This document shows, one piece after another, positions 17,412-26,354 of a stretch of DNA of 64,000 bases. This DNA comes from JAHBNG01 sp039028975 (lineage in GTDB: Bacteria; Chloroflexota; Anaerolineae; Caldilineales; Caldilineaceae): positions 1-64,000 of the forward strand of contig JBCCHB010000076.1 of the NCBI GenBank assembly GCA_039028975.1, written 5' to 3'. Position 1 is the stretch's first letter, and every line of letters begins with the position of its first letter. The translations under genes and the position numbers were made by a program. The notes beneath the pieces were generated by a model. That model did not search any database. It was not told where the DNA came from and saw only the letters and a list, made by a program, of their open reading frames with translations.

Positions 17412-18596
17412 TTAACCCAGCGTCCGGAGTCGAATATCCCGATAGAGCGTTCTCGCTTCCCAGACGTTGAGGGTTATCTGACCTTGGGAAATTGTGCTAT
17501 CCCGCACCTGATTCACCAACGCACCGTCAATATACGTCGTGATTGATTCACCTCGTGCTGCAATATCTACCGCATATTCCCGGCCGTGCTCAAGAGGGTA
17601 ATTTACCACACTCAACTTGATATTCTGAGTCTTGCCTTGTCCATCAGACATAAGTCGACGAATACCAATCGCCTGCCACCCTATATACATGTCAAAGACA
17701 TAGGTGTTTTGCATCTCTCGATTGTCCCGAAAGAAGATCTGGGCGTTCCCGCCACCTAGAGGAGTGATAAGAAGGGAAAGTTCGATATCCGTCCAGGTTG
17801 GATCACCATAAGTAAGTAGAGTGCCAGAAGTATACTCATCACCAAGTAACCCATCCTCACCCACCACTTCCCAATTTGCAGGTGTTGTACTTGCTTGGAT
17901 CGGCTTTCCATTGGCAGACCAGCCGCTGAAATTCCCTGTGAAGATCTTCTGCCACTGGATCTTACCTTGCATGCCTGCAATCGTCTCCCGGAAATCGGCA
18001 GGAATGTGCTCAGCTCGTTTGTTGGGTTTATTCTGCATAGCTAAAATTTCCTTTCGCAATACTTGTCTTGCATGATAGAGTCGACTTTTAACGGTCCCTT
18101 GAGGAATATCCAGCAGACGTGCAATGGTGGCTAAGGGTACTCGTGAGAAATAGTGTAATGAGGTTACGATGTGATCTCTCTGGGAGAGTGCTGGCAAAGC
18201 CATTCTTAAATACTCAATACGCTCATCTTTTGACATACCACTTTCATTTATCGAAAGCAGCTCCTCCCAGTCACTCACGTCAATATGACGGGTGGATTCC
18301 AACTGCCGACGGCACAGTGCCACATTGGCCACGATGCGATAAAACCACCCGCCAAAGCTCGAAGCCAAGCGTAGAGAATTCAATTTACGCAAAGCAATCA
18401 GCCAGGCGTCTTGGACTGCGTCTTCTGCACTTTCTCGATTCTTTAGGATGTTGTGTGCAACTCTTCGCGCTGGCGTGTGAAACCGCAAGACCAACTCGGA
18501 GAGTGCCTCTGCATCGCCATCTTTCGCAAGATTGGCAAGTTGGCTTATATCATCTGTGCTTCTGGCTGGGATTTTGTCTGGGATTTTGTCTGCCAT
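17412..18596 (-). CDS. ECF sigma factor fused to DUF1080-like lectin fold
   Basis: Protein of 394 residues in two parts. Residues 30-98 are sigma-70 region 2 (core binding and -10 recognition, with DAVQDAWLIALRKL) and 128-182 are region 4 (IARLLDIPQGTVKSRLYHAR, helix-turn-helix). After a basic linker, residues 212-394 form a beta-rich domain resembling DUF1080/LamG-like sugar hydrolase or lectin folds, with FSGWSANG, GGGNAQIFFRDN and a C-terminal DIRLRTLG. No membrane segment is present, so the added domain is cytosolic. ECF factors are normally about 180-200 residues. No anti-sigma gene is adjacent. I infer that the extra domain senses a ligand directly. Confidence 0.82.
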   Translation of the reverse strand: MADKIPDKIPARSTDDISQLANLAKDGDAEALSELVLRFHTPARRVAHNILKNRESAEDAVQDAWLIALRKLNSLRLASSFGGWFYRIVANVALCRRQLESTRHIDVSDWEELLSINESGMSKDERIEYLRMALPALSQRDHIVTSLHYFSRVPLATIARLLDIPQGTVKSRLYHARQVLRKEILAMQNKPNKRAEHIPADFRETIAGMQGKIQWQKIFTGNFSGWSANGKPIQASTTPANWEVVGEDGLLGDEYTSGTLLTYGDPTWTDIELSLLITPLGGGNAQIFFRDNREMQNTYVFDMYIGWQAIGIRRLMSDGQGKTQNIKLSVVNYPLEHGREYAVDIAARGESITTYIDGALVNQVRDSTISQGQITLNVWEARTLYRDIRLRTLG

Positions 18597-19104
18597 TCGG
18601 ATCTCCCTCTTTGGATGAACATGTTCACTCTATAGATACAGGATTACCTATAAGGTTCGATGCATGTTTTATTCATTTTGGGAATTTCTGGACGATTGAA
18701 TAATCGATTATAGAGGAATAGCTTGTATGGATAAAAGCAAAGAGCCTATCCGTACCACCGGACAGGCTCTTTGACAAATTTTACTGAATTTTGTGCAAAA
18801 TCAGTTGACACCCTATCAATCTGAATTTGCTGTTCGAGGCTACACATATACCCAAATGTAATCCTCAAAAAACATCATATTTATACAACCTAGTAGAAGA
18901 CTCAGCAGCTTCCTGTCCATACAACAGCTTGGGGGATAAGCTTAAAAAGACATAGTACTAGCCTGCTGAGAAATCCATCAAGAAAACGTTTGTCAGGAGG
19001 ACAATTGGCTTTCTACTAATGTTAATCGTTCTTTTCGTGAAGATCCTTCGCGCAATTTTAAAATAAATTTGTAAATGTTCAGCCCTTGAGCCTGTCGAAG
19101 GATA
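18597..19104. other. Gene-free region with several hairpins
   Basis: This 508-base gap shows no gene. Besides the strong hairpin at 18738-18772, it has an 8-bp inverted repeat CTCAGCAG (18901-18908)/CTGCTGAG (18963-18970) and a near-palindrome CTGAATTTTGTGCAAAATCAG-like word around 18784-18804. Immediately after the stop of the 19105 gene lies CCTTGAGCCTGTCGAAGG (19084-19101), a short hairpin word that also occurs at 26301 and, in part, at 38974. A small structured RNA between 18738 and 18975 is conceivable but unsupported. Confidence 0.4.
18738..18772. terminator. Strong hairpin, terminator-like
   Basis: AAAGAGCCTATCCG pairs with CGGACAGGCTCTTT around a six-base loop (TACCAC): 14 pairs with one mismatch, and A- and T-rich flanks on the two sides. 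The shape fits a bidirectional terminator. The nearest minus-strand gene ends 330 bases away, so which transcript it would end is unclear. Confidence 0.55.
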
Positions 19105-19983
19105 TTATCTTGCTCGAGCCAACACTCGATGAGCGGCTCTTACCATGGGCATATCGACCATCTTCCCATCCAACTCAAAGGCACCGGTTCCAGCTTCTTG
19201 GTTGGTCTGGAATGCTTCGATCAGCCGTTGAGCCGCGGCCACTTCTTCTTCGGACGGGGTGAAGAGCTGGTTAATGACTGGAATCTGGCGAGGATGGATG
19301 GCCAGTTTGCCTAAGTAACCCATCTGTTGGGCCGTGCAACAGTCCTCAGCCAGCGCCTCCAGATCATTTAAATCGACAAAAACCGTATCAATGGGCTGAA
19401 GCCCATAGGCGGCACAGGTCGTAACGACGGCACTGCGTGCATAGAAGACCTCCCAGCCCGCCTTGCTACGAGTGGCACCTATGTCACCGGCCAAGTCTTC
19501 GGCACCAAAGAGAATTGCGCCCAAACGCTCTGATGCACCGGCAATCTCCTCTAGCTTGAGAATACCTCGTGCTGTCTCCACGACGGCTAACAGATGAATC
19601 GAAAGCAGAGGCCAATCAAAGGCTCGTTCTACTTCGGTTAGGTACTCATCAATGGGACTCAAATCCATGGGATCTTCAACTTTTGGGATGACATAGCCGT
19701 CCGGATGGGCATCGACAGTCCCTTCTAGATCTGCCATGGCCAAATTAGATCCGCTACCGTTGATGCGGACTAATCGTTCGATCCCGTTGAAATCAATATC
19801 CTTTAGTGCTTGGCAGACAGTTTGGCGAGCAACCTCTTTTTGAGAGAGGGCCACGCCATCTTCCAGGTCCATAATAATCGTGTCGGCATCGGACTGAGCA
19901 CCCTTCTCAATTTTGCGACGGCTATCTCCAGGCATGAAGAGCAAGGAACGACGAATTTTGGGTAATGTGGAGTGAGTAGTCAT
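19105..19983 (-). CDS. HpcH/HpaI-type CoA ester lyase (CitE-like)
   Basis: Protein of 292 residues. RRSLLFMPGDSRRKIEKG at the N-terminus, DLEDGVALSQK (metal-binding Asp/Glu region), VVETARGIL and FGAEDLAGDIG are hallmarks of the CitE/L-malyl-CoA lyase family, a TIM barrel that cleaves or forms C-C bonds of CoA thioesters such as malyl-CoA or citramalyl-CoA with Mg2+. No citrate lyase alpha or gamma genes are nearby, so a stand-alone malyl/citramalyl-CoA lyase or thioesterase is likelier than a citrate lyase subunit. It is divergently placed from the aldo/keto reductase gene. Confidence 0.87.
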   Translation of the reverse strand: MTTHSTLPKIRRSLLFMPGDSRRKIEKGAQSDADTIIMDLEDGVALSQKEVARQTVCQALKDIDFNGIERLVRINGSGSNLAMADLEGTVDAHPDGYVIPKVEDPMDLSPIDEYLTEVERAFDWPLLSIHLLAVVETARGILKLEEIAGASERLGAILFGAEDLAGDIGATRSKAGWEVFYARSAVVTTCAAYGLQPIDTVFVDLNDLEALAEDCCTAQQMGYLGKLAIHPRQIPVINQLFTPSEEEVAAAQRLIEAFQTNQEAGTGAFELDGKMVDMPMVRAAHRVLARAR

Positions 19984-20191
19984 AGTGATAGAAGTGTAGC
20001 AAATATGTGGTTTGGGGACAAAGAATTACGTTAGAAGATGTGAAAATAGATCAGAGATGCAGGTCTGGACTGAATTGCATTTCATAAGAGTCTACAGTCT
20101 CTTGTGATATAATTGAACTGATAGGCGCTAAATTGTATCAAAGTAATCAAGGACGCTCATCTTGTTTGCGGAACAGTGAATATTTTAGCTA

Positions 20192-20274
20192 TATTGCGGT
20201 CGTTTTCAAACCCTAGTTTCCCATCGCTCTAGTGGTGGGGCCAACCTAGGGTTTTGAAACGGAACTGAGTATAA
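20192..20274 (-). repeat. Family A repeat, copy 3
   Basis: This starts ATTGCGGTCGTTTTCAAACC and ends GTTTTGAAACGGAACTGAGT, in reverse orientation relative to the copies at 56201 and 60079. The inner arms are CCCTAG/CTAGGG instead of CAGG/CCTG, yet remain complementary, and the central TTTCCCATCGCTCTA matches the common core. It lies in the 331-base divergent gap (19984-20314) between the CitE-like gene and the aldo/keto reductase gene; nothing else is evident in that gap apart from the AAGGAG site before 20315. Confidence 0.7.
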
Positions 20275-20314
20275 CAGAGCCATTATCACCTAATTTGGCA
20301 AAGGAGAATCACCC

Positions 20315-21271
20315 ATGCAAACCAACCCACTCGGCACAACCGATCTGATCGTCTCCCGCCTTGGCTTCGGCTGTGGCAGCATGGGTGGGCTGCTGGTGCG
20401 CGGTGAGTATCCAGCTATGCGCCAGGCTATAGCCCGTGCCATTGAATTGGGTATTACCTATTTTGACACAGCGTCCATCTACGGCAACGGCCAATCGGAA
20501 GTGAACCTAGGCGCTATAGTGCGGGAGCTGGATGCCAAACCAGAGATTGTGATCGGTTCCAAAGTCCGCATCACTAGACCAGAGCAGCTCGATGACCTCC
20601 GCCAAAGTGTGGTGGACTCGGTGGAAGCCAGCCTGCGTCGTATGGGGCGTGAGCAGATCGACCTGATCCAGTTTCACAACCGCATTGGCCCCCAGCGAGA
20701 CCTTGACCAATCCCAGGTAGCTGTTTCTGATCTCGGTGAGATCTTTGCTGCGTTTGACTTGTTGAAGCGGCAAGGCAAGGTTCGTTACTGGGGCATTACC
20801 GGCTTGGGAGAGACTCATGCGATTCAGACAGTAGTCAACAGCGGCGGTTTCCATTCGTCTCAGATCTGCTATAATATGCTGAATCCCAGTGCTGGTCAGC
20901 CTGTCCCTGATGACTTTCCCTACCAAAATTATGATCAACTGATTGATCGATGCGCAGCCAACGGCATTGGCACCATTGTGATCCGGATGCTAGCTGGCGG
21001 CGCACTAAGCGGCGTGACCGAACGCCACCCTGTCGCTTCTAAATCGGTCAACCCCATTGGCTCAGAAGAGACCTATGTCGAAGATGTAGAACGCGTCCAA
21101 TCATTCAAGTCACTTGTAGATGAAGGGCATGTAGAGAATTTGGTCGAGGCAGCGATTCGATTTGTACTAGGCAAGCCAGAGGTCTCCACAGCGCTGGTAG
21201 GTATATCGACGTTAGAGCAACTTGAGATGGCAGTACACTATGCAGCAAAAGGCCCGTTATCACTCGCATGA
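20315..21271 (+). CDS. Aldo/keto reductase
   Basis: Protein of 318 residues with a TIM-barrel aldo/keto reductase fold. GTTDLIVSRLGFGCGSMGG opens the protein, and the catalytic set includes the Asp/Tyr in FDTASIYGNGQSE, Lys in IGSKVRI and His in IQFHNRIG. It reduces carbonyls with NADPH; the substrate is unknown. AAGGAG (20301-20306) sits nine bases before the ATG. The stop overlaps the next ATG (ATGA), so it is translationally coupled to the phosphotransferase gene. Confidence 0.9.
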   Translation: MQTNPLGTTDLIVSRLGFGCGSMGGLLVRGEYPAMRQAIARAIELGITYFDTASIYGNGQSEVNLGAIVRELDAKPEIVIGSKVRITRPEQLDDLRQSVVDSVEASLRRMGREQIDLIQFHNRIGPQRDLDQSQVAVSDLGEIFAAFDLLKRQGKVRYWGITGLGETHAIQTVVNSGGFHSSQICYNMLNPSAGQPVPDDFPYQNYDQLIDRCAANGIGTIVIRMLAGGALSGVTERHPVASKSVNPIGSEETYVEDVERVQSFKSLVDEGHVENLVEAAIRFVLGKPEVSTALVGISTLEQLEMAVHYAAKGPLSLA

Positions 21272-22044
21272 CTCAAAAAGAAATTTTGCTAACGGGAGGG
21301 AATGTCAACGCTAGTGTGGTACGCATTGGAAATACCGTTCGTCGCCATATGACTTCTGCCAGCCCGGCAATTCATCAACTCCTGCTGCATTTAGAGTCGA
21401 AAGGGTTTGCAGGGAGTCCGCGTTTTTTAGGGATAGATGAGAAGAATCGCGAAATATTGTCTTTTGTTGACGGTGATACGGGTATCCCAACCTCTATTTG
21501 GCAAAGATATGACGCATTAATCGCTGCGGCGAATTTGCTCAGGGCATATCACGACGCCACCCTAGATTTTACCTTTTGTGAGCATCCTGTTTGGGCATAT
21601 AGCTATCCATTGACTGAGCACCATGAAGTCATTTGTCACAATGATTTTGCACCATACAATTTTGTTTATAATTCTGGTAGACCCATTGCCGTGATTGACT
21701 TTGACTTAGCAGGCCCAGGACCGCGATTAAGAGATGTGGCTTATGCAGCCTACTGGATCGTTCCACTCTCTTTCAACAGCACGGATCAATTGGAGTTTGT
21801 GCAAGCCGATCTGAAAAATGGTAGCCACCGACTTCACCTATTTTGTGAGACATATGGCATACCTGTCGGTGAAGAACTTTTGAATATGATTGCAGAGGTA
21901 TTAGCTCACATGAGCAGCGAAGAGAAGATGCAACAAGTGCTGGGCACATGTGCTGCGGCCAAACTCAAAGATGGTGGACACTTGGCGCACTGGCAACGAG
22001 AATTGATGGCTTTTCAACAGAATCGTTCATGTATCTCCATTTGA
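21268..22044 (+). CDS. APH-family phosphotransferase
   Basis: Protein of 258 residues of the aminoglycoside/choline kinase-like family. The catalytic loop HNDFAPYNF (Asp base and Asn metal ligand) is followed by VIDFDLAGPGPRLRDVAYA, with the DxD-type metal site. The family phosphorylates small hydroxyl compounds, sometimes antibiotics; nothing here points to a resistance role. It overlaps the aldo/keto reductase gene by four bases. Confidence 0.85.
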   Translation: MTQKEILLTGGNVNASVVRIGNTVRRHMTSASPAIHQLLLHLESKGFAGSPRFLGIDEKNREILSFVDGDTGIPTSIWQRYDALIAAANLLRAYHDATLDFTFCEHPVWAYSYPLTEHHEVICHNDFAPYNFVYNSGRPIAVIDFDLAGPGPRLRDVAYAAYWIVPLSFNSTDQLEFVQADLKNGSHRLHLFCETYGIPVGEELLNMIAEVLAHMSSEEKMQQVLGTCAAAKLKDGGHLAHWQRELMAFQQNRSCISI

Positions 22045-22112
22045 GCCTGAATTGTTCCAACCAAAGTCTGTAAGGCCAGACAGAAGTTATAATCAATGAG
22101 AAGACAGAGAAG

Positions 22113-22799
22113 ATGAACTATAAATGGCTCCTATTTGATGCCGATGGGACTCTCTTTGATTTTGAGAAAGCAGAATCTATGGCCTTCCAACGGAGTGTCA
22201 CTGAATTAGGATATTCCTATAAACCTGACTACTTGACAATGTATAAGCAAGTCAATAAACAACTTTGGGATGCCTTTGAACAGGGAAAAGTGGCCCAAGA
22301 TGTACTCAAAATCAGACGATTTGAACGCTTTTTTGAAGTTGCAGGTATCACCGGCAACGCAGAGCACTTTAGTCAGCGCTATGTCACCCATTTGGCTGAA
22401 GGCAACTATCTCCTAGACGGGGCCGAAAACTTGGTCAAAATGTTGTCAAAAAGCTATCGATTGCTCATTATTACCAACGGCCTAAAGGAGGTGCAGCGGC
22501 CAAGGTTTGAACGATCATCCATTTATCATTACTTTGAGTCGATAATCGTATCAGGCGAGATTGGTGCGGCTAAACCAGGGGCTAAGATATTTGACGCAGC
22601 ATTTGCTACTATGGAACACCCCAAGAAAGATGAAGCATTAATTATTGGGGATAGTCTAACTTCAGACATGGCTGGGGGCATTAACTATGGCATAGATACC
22701 TGCTGGTATAACCCCCAGGGGCAAGAGAACCAAGACAGTTTAGCGATCACGTACGAGATAGACAACCTTTTAGCGTTACGCCATATCCTCACTGGGTAA
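22113..22799 (+). CDS. YjjG-type HAD nucleotidase
   Basis: Protein of 228 residues. HAD motif I is LFDADGTLFDFEKA (nucleophile Asp and acid/base Asp), motif II is IITNG, the motif III Lys is in AAKPGAKIFD, and motif IV is IIGDSLTSDMAGG. The cap region with VNKQLWDAFEQGKV matches the YjjG subfamily, which dephosphorylates non-canonical pyrimidine nucleotides such as dUMP and 5-substituted forms. The stop codon overlaps the ribosome site of the RidA gene, so the two are probably coupled. Confidence 0.88.
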   Translation: MNYKWLLFDADGTLFDFEKAESMAFQRSVTELGYSYKPDYLTMYKQVNKQLWDAFEQGKVAQDVLKIRRFERFFEVAGITGNAEHFSQRYVTHLAEGNYLLDGAENLVKMLSKSYRLLIITNGLKEVQRPRFERSSIYHYFESIIVSGEIGAAKPGAKIFDAAFATMEHPKKDEALIIGDSLTSDMAGGINYGIDTCWYNPQGQENQDSLAITYEIDNLLALRHILTG

Positions 22800-22808
22800 G
22801 GAGAGAAC

Positions 22809-23207
22809 ATGACAAACAACGTAGAAACCTCTACGCCGCCCAATACACCTGAGCCGATTGGTCCATATAACCACATTGCCAAAGTGGGCCACTTTATCAG
22901 CATTGGCGGAACGGCTGGCGTCAACCCAACCACGGGTCAACTAGCTGGTGATGATGTCTATGCCCAAACCATGCAAATTCTTGAGTCATTTAGTGTCATG
23001 TTAGACTCTGTGGGATCGGATTTGGCACATGTATTGCACATCAACATCTTTTTGGATCAAATGAGCGATTTTGAGGAGATGAATCGGGCCTATGTTGAGA
23101 AAATGGGTGACCACCGACCCGCGCGAACTGTAATCGGTGTGAATGAACTGCCAAAACCGGGTGTTCTGCTTACCATGAATTTGACCGCGGTGACAAAAGG
23201 GGAGTAA
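22809..23207 (+). CDS. RidA/YjgF family protein
   Basis: Protein of 132 residues, typical length. NTPEPIGPYNHIAKVGHFI and the C-terminal ARTVIGVNELPKPGVLL carry the family signature, including the conserved Arg that binds the substrate carboxylate. RidA hydrolyses reactive enamine/imine intermediates such as 2-aminoacrylate made by PLP enzymes including threonine/serine dehydratase; a threonine dehydratase gene follows 1.8 kb downstream in the same direction. AAGGAGA lies just before the ATG and overlaps the upstream stop. Confidence 0.9.
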   Translation: MTNNVETSTPPNTPEPIGPYNHIAKVGHFISIGGTAGVNPTTGQLAGDDVYAQTMQILESFSVMLDSVGSDLAHVLHINIFLDQMSDFEEMNRAYVEKMGDHRPARTVIGVNELPKPGVLLTMNLTAVTKGE

Positions 23208-23216
23208 TGGGCGGAG

Positions 23217-23741
23217 ATGGACACAGACACGGGCACTCTGTATCAAACCGAACGGCTGACCGTGCGCAGGCTGACCGCTGATGATTTCGATGCCATGTAC
23301 ACAGTCTATAGTGATGTGGAAGCCATGCGCTGGGTAGATGATGGCCAGCCCATCAGCCGGGAGGAATGTGCTATGTGGATTGAGGTGACTCAGAGCAATT
23401 ATGCCAATTACGGCTACGGCATGTCTGCCATCGAGCTACGTTTAAGTGGCTTGGTGATTGGCTTCTGTGGACTGGTCCATCCTGGCGGCCAAGAGAAGGC
23501 CGAGATCAAATATGCTTTTCTACGGGAATTTTGGGGGCAAGGGCTGGCAACCGAAATGGCCAAAGGTATGCTCGAGTACGGTCAGCGGACGTTTGGCTTG
23601 AGTGAGGTTATTGCGACCATCGCTCCAGACCACGTGGCTTCTCAAAGGGTGATGTTGAAGGTAGGTATGAAACATGTGGAGACGCTGCATAACGATGATG
23701 GGTCGTTGACTAACCTATTTGTCTGGACAAGAAGACGATGA
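23217..23741 (+). CDS. GNAT acetyltransferase (RimJ/RimL-like)
   Basis: Protein of 174 residues. LYQTERLTVRRLTADDFDAM is the standard opening of the RimJ/RimL acetyltransferase branch, and FLREFWGQGLATEMAKGML contains the acetyl-CoA pyrophosphate loop (Q/R-x-x-G-x-A-like, WGQGLATE). It transfers an acetyl group from acetyl-CoA to an amine; the target is unknown. The stop overlaps the ATG of the next gene by four bases (ATGA). Confidence 0.9.
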   Translation: MDTDTGTLYQTERLTVRRLTADDFDAMYTVYSDVEAMRWVDDGQPISREECAMWIEVTQSNYANYGYGMSAIELRLSGLVIGFCGLVHPGGQEKAEIKYAFLREFWGQGLATEMAKGMLEYGQRTFGLSEVIATIAPDHVASQRVMLKVGMKHVETLHNDDGSLTNLFVWTRRR

Positions 23742-24154
23742 TTGCAAAAGAGTTAATCGAGGCATACTACGCTACCGAGTATAGGGTGCAGCTTCCCACA
23801 GGAACCATTGGGTTCCGAGCAGACGAACCAACGTCCGGACTGAACGAATTTGCCGCCAGTCGAGGCGCAACCTCCTGGGCATTTATCACTGCCTACAATC
23901 CATACTCTCAACTTCTGCCTCTACAAGAGAATGAGAATCGCCAAAATCTCCTAAAGGATGTGTTGTCTATGTCTGGATATGAGTTTTATGCGGGCGAGGG
24001 AGTTGGCGATAGCACTGAATGGCCACCCGAGCCGTCGTTGTTTATTCTAGGTTTGTCTTGCCAGAAGGCCATGGCCTTAGGTATGGTCTTTGAACAGAAT
24101 GCCCTGATTTTCTGTGAAGCGACTGGAAAGCCTGAGATACTCTTTTGTGAATAA
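23738..24154 (+). CDS. DUF3293 domain protein
   Basis: Protein of 138 residues. ELIEAYYATEYRV, FITAYNPYSQLL and EPSLFILGLSCQKAMALG match DUF3293, a small family of unknown function. It overlaps the GNAT gene by four bases and is followed by a 126-base gap (24155-24280) in which I see nothing specific. Confidence 0.8.
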   Translation: MIAKELIEAYYATEYRVQLPTGTIGFRADEPTSGLNEFAASRGATSWAFITAYNPYSQLLPLQENENRQNLLKDVLSMSGYEFYAGEGVGDSTEWPPEPSLFILGLSCQKAMALGMVFEQNALIFCEATGKPEILFCE

Positions 24155-24280
24155 GCCAATCGGGGGCGCTGCCGTAGCTTAAAAATAGCCGATTCATTCG
24201 GGTTCATTTATACTCACCTGATTGCAATATCAACGGATCTTATGACAAACGCCCAAATACCCAATCACACATAACAGATT

Positions 24281-24988
24281 ATGACTCAAATTAAAGCACT
24301 CTTTTTCGATGTTGGCGGCACTATCTTTGACTGGAAAAACACGGCCAAGCGCCAAATTACCCAGCTATCTACTAAAAAGAATCTACCGATCGATGCAGAT
24401 GCCTTTGCCAATGAGTGGCGGCGAGAGATGTTTAAAGCCCGGGCCGAAGTAGCCCACGGTAACCTACCCTGGATGAGCGCTGATGGAATGCACCTTGCAG
24501 CGCTTGAGTCCATGCGAGAGCGATATCCGTTGCTCAATGAGATCGATGATCTGATGAGCCTTGTTCATGACACTTGGCACCAATTGGATGCGTTTGAAGG
24601 CGCAGCCGAATCAATCAACCAACTGCGTACCAAATATACAGTCGTCGTTCTGACTATTCTTAGTTGGCAAAGTATTGTGAGCAGCTCCAAATTAGCTGGT
24701 GTTCAATGGGATGGCATTCTTTCCTGTGAGTTCTTAGGCTACTACAAACCTTCTCGCCAAGCTTACCTTAAAGGTATTGGTCTGTTGGGACTTACGCCAG
24801 ACGAGTCTATGATGGTGGCGGCCCACGAAACCGATCTGGCCGCCGCTCAATCAGCTGGTTTGCACGCAGCTTACGTTGGTGTTCCAGAAGAGGATATTGT
24901 CTTTGCCGGGAGTACACAGCAGCCCACCTACGCCTTCGATTATACGGCCGTGGACTTTCCTGATTTGTGCCGCCAACTGGGGGTATAG
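24281..24988 (+). CDS. HAD hydrolase, haloacid-dehalogenase type
   Basis: Protein of 235 residues. The motif I segment is ALFFDVGGTIFDWKN: the nucleophile Asp is present, but the second position normally held by Asp is Gly, as in 2-haloacid dehalogenases rather than phosphatases. Motif II is VVLTILSW, the Lys is in GYYKPSRQAY, and motif IV is MVAAHETDLAAAQSAG. The substrate is unknown; the missing second Asp argues against phosphatase activity. The gene ends 11 bases before the threonine dehydratase start. Confidence 0.85.
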   Translation: MTQIKALFFDVGGTIFDWKNTAKRQITQLSTKKNLPIDADAFANEWRREMFKARAEVAHGNLPWMSADGMHLAALESMRERYPLLNEIDDLMSLVHDTWHQLDAFEGAAESINQLRTKYTVVVLTILSWQSIVSSSKLAGVQWDGILSCEFLGYYKPSRQAYLKGIGLLGLTPDESMMVAAHETDLAAAQSAGLHAAYVGVPEEDIVFAGSTQQPTYAFDYTAVDFPDLCRQLGV

Positions 24989-24999
24989 CGCATTCCATT

Positions 25000-26247
25000 A
25001 TGATAGACGTATCTGTCCAGCAGATCGAGCGCGCCGCCCAACTTCTGGAGGACGTTGCCCTCCAGACACCTCTTCAGTACAACCGTCGCCTCTCCAAAAA
25101 GTATCAGGCAGAAATTTACCTTAAACGGGAAGATCTGCAAGAGGTGCGCTCGTTCAAAATCCGCGGGGCTTACAACAAGATGAGTTCCCTCACGGCTGAT
25201 GAGCGGCAGCGTACTGTTGTCTGTGCGAGCGCGGGTAACCATGCTCAGGGGGTTGCCTACTGCTGCGCAATGCTCCAGATCGAAGGCGTTATCTACATGC
25301 CTGTTACCACACCGACCCAGAAGATTAATAAAGTCGAGGGCTTTGGGGATGGCTATGCTGAGATCCGGCTGGTAGGGGACACCTTTGATGCGGCCAATGA
25401 GGCAGCACATACATACTGCGAAAGCCAAAGAGCAATCTTTGTTCATCCCTTTGACGATGCCTTGGTGATTGCCGGGCAGGGAACAGTGGGCAAAGAGATC
25501 TACGATGCATTGGATGGGAAGGTAGATATTGTCTGTTCATGTGTTGGAGGCGGTGGGTTAATATCAGGCATCTCGACCTATTTGAAAGGAAAAGATCCCG
25601 AGATTCGGATTTTGGGTGCTGAACCCGAGGGGGCGGCTTCCATGAAAGCGGCCCGTCAGCAGGGGCGAGTCGTTTCCCTAAAGGAGATCGATCCCTTTGT
25701 GGATGGCGCTGCTGTGGCGACTGTGGGCCACCTAACGTTTCAGATCGCCCAGCAGCTAGTCGATCAAGTTTATTCAGTACCCGAAGGCAAAATATGTACG
25801 GAGATGGTTGATCTCTATCAAAATGAGGGGTTGGTCATCGAGCCGGCTGGCGTGCTCAGCATCGCTATCCTAGATGAATTTGCCCACTTCATCCAAGGGA
25901 AGACGGTTGTCTGCTTAGTCAGCGGCGGCAACAATGACATCCTGCGTTATCCAGAGATTATGGAGCGCAGCTTGCTCTACCAAGGACGTAAACATTACTT
26001 TCTCATCGAATTCGCGCAAAAGCCGGGTCAGTTAAAAACCCTAGTCACAGAGGTGCTTGGCCCAAATGACGACATTGTGCGCTTTGAATATATCAAGAAG
26101 ACAAACGCCGAAAAGGGACCAGCTTTTGTGGGCATTGAACTAACCACCCGAGATGATTTGGCCCCTCTGCTTGCACGCTTTGCCAACTCCGGGTTAAGTT
26201 ATCAGAAGATTGAAAGCGATGATCTGCTCTATGGGTATTTGGTATAG
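25000..26247 (+). CDS. ilvA: Threonine dehydratase (threonine ammonia-lyase)
   Basis: Protein of 415 residues from the ATG at 25000 (MIDVSVQQIERAAQLL); the longer frame overlaps the preceding gene. The PLP lysine is in EVRSFKIRGAYNKM (S-F-K), the Gly-rich phosphate loop is CVGGGGLISG, and SGGNND follows. A C-terminal ACT-like regulatory part of about 90 residues starts near RKHYFLIEFAQKPGQL, giving the short biosynthetic IlvA form. It deaminates threonine to 2-oxobutanoate for isoleucine synthesis. A strong hairpin follows at 26279-26339. Confidence 0.92.
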   Translation: MIDVSVQQIERAAQLLEDVALQTPLQYNRRLSKKYQAEIYLKREDLQEVRSFKIRGAYNKMSSLTADERQRTVVCASAGNHAQGVAYCCAMLQIEGVIYMPVTTPTQKINKVEGFGDGYAEIRLVGDTFDAANEAAHTYCESQRAIFVHPFDDALVIAGQGTVGKEIYDALDGKVDIVCSCVGGGGLISGISTYLKGKDPEIRILGAEPEGAASMKAARQQGRVVSLKEIDPFVDGAAVATVGHLTFQIAQQLVDQVYSVPEGKICTEMVDLYQNEGLVIEPAGVLSIAILDEFAHFIQGKTVVCLVSGGNNDILRYPEIMERSLLYQGRKHYFLIEFAQKPGQLKTLVTEVLGPNDDIVRFEYIKKTNAEKGPAFVGIELTTRDDLAPLLARFANSGLSYQKIESDDLLYGYLV

Positions 26248-26278
26248 CAGGCTTCTTCTTTCACAAATATAGATATCC

Positions 26279-26339
26279 AGAAAAAGATTTTCCAGTTGTC
26301 CCCTGAGCTTGTCGAAGGGCGGCTGGAAAATCTTTTTCT
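26279..26339. terminator. Bidirectional terminator with embedded repeat word
   Basis: The arms AGAAAAAGATTTTCCAG (26279-26295) and CTGGAAAATCTTTTTCT (26323-26339) are perfectly complementary over 17 bp, with A-runs and T-runs on both sides, so it can terminate both the convergent ilvA and peroxiredoxin transcripts. The 27-base loop contains CCCTGAGCTTGTCGAAGGG, a small inner hairpin that is a known dispersed bacterial repeat word and recurs in part at 19084 and 38974. Confidence 0.8.
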
Positions 26340-26354
26340 TAAAGACTATAGCAA

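Noticed and set aside
18119..18703. 194-codon plus-strand open frame opposite the sigma-factor gene
   Set aside because: It is antisense to conserved sigma region 2 and 4 coding sequence; the translation shows no domain.
18738..18975. A riboswitch or small RNA in the gap upstream of the sigma-factor gene
   Set aside because: Several hairpins are present, but no known riboswitch core or conserved RNA motif could be matched by eye.
21268..22044. Antibiotic-resistance aminoglycoside phosphotransferase
   Set aside because: Only the general APH/choline kinase catalytic motifs are visible; the operon context is housekeeping and nothing supports a resistance role.
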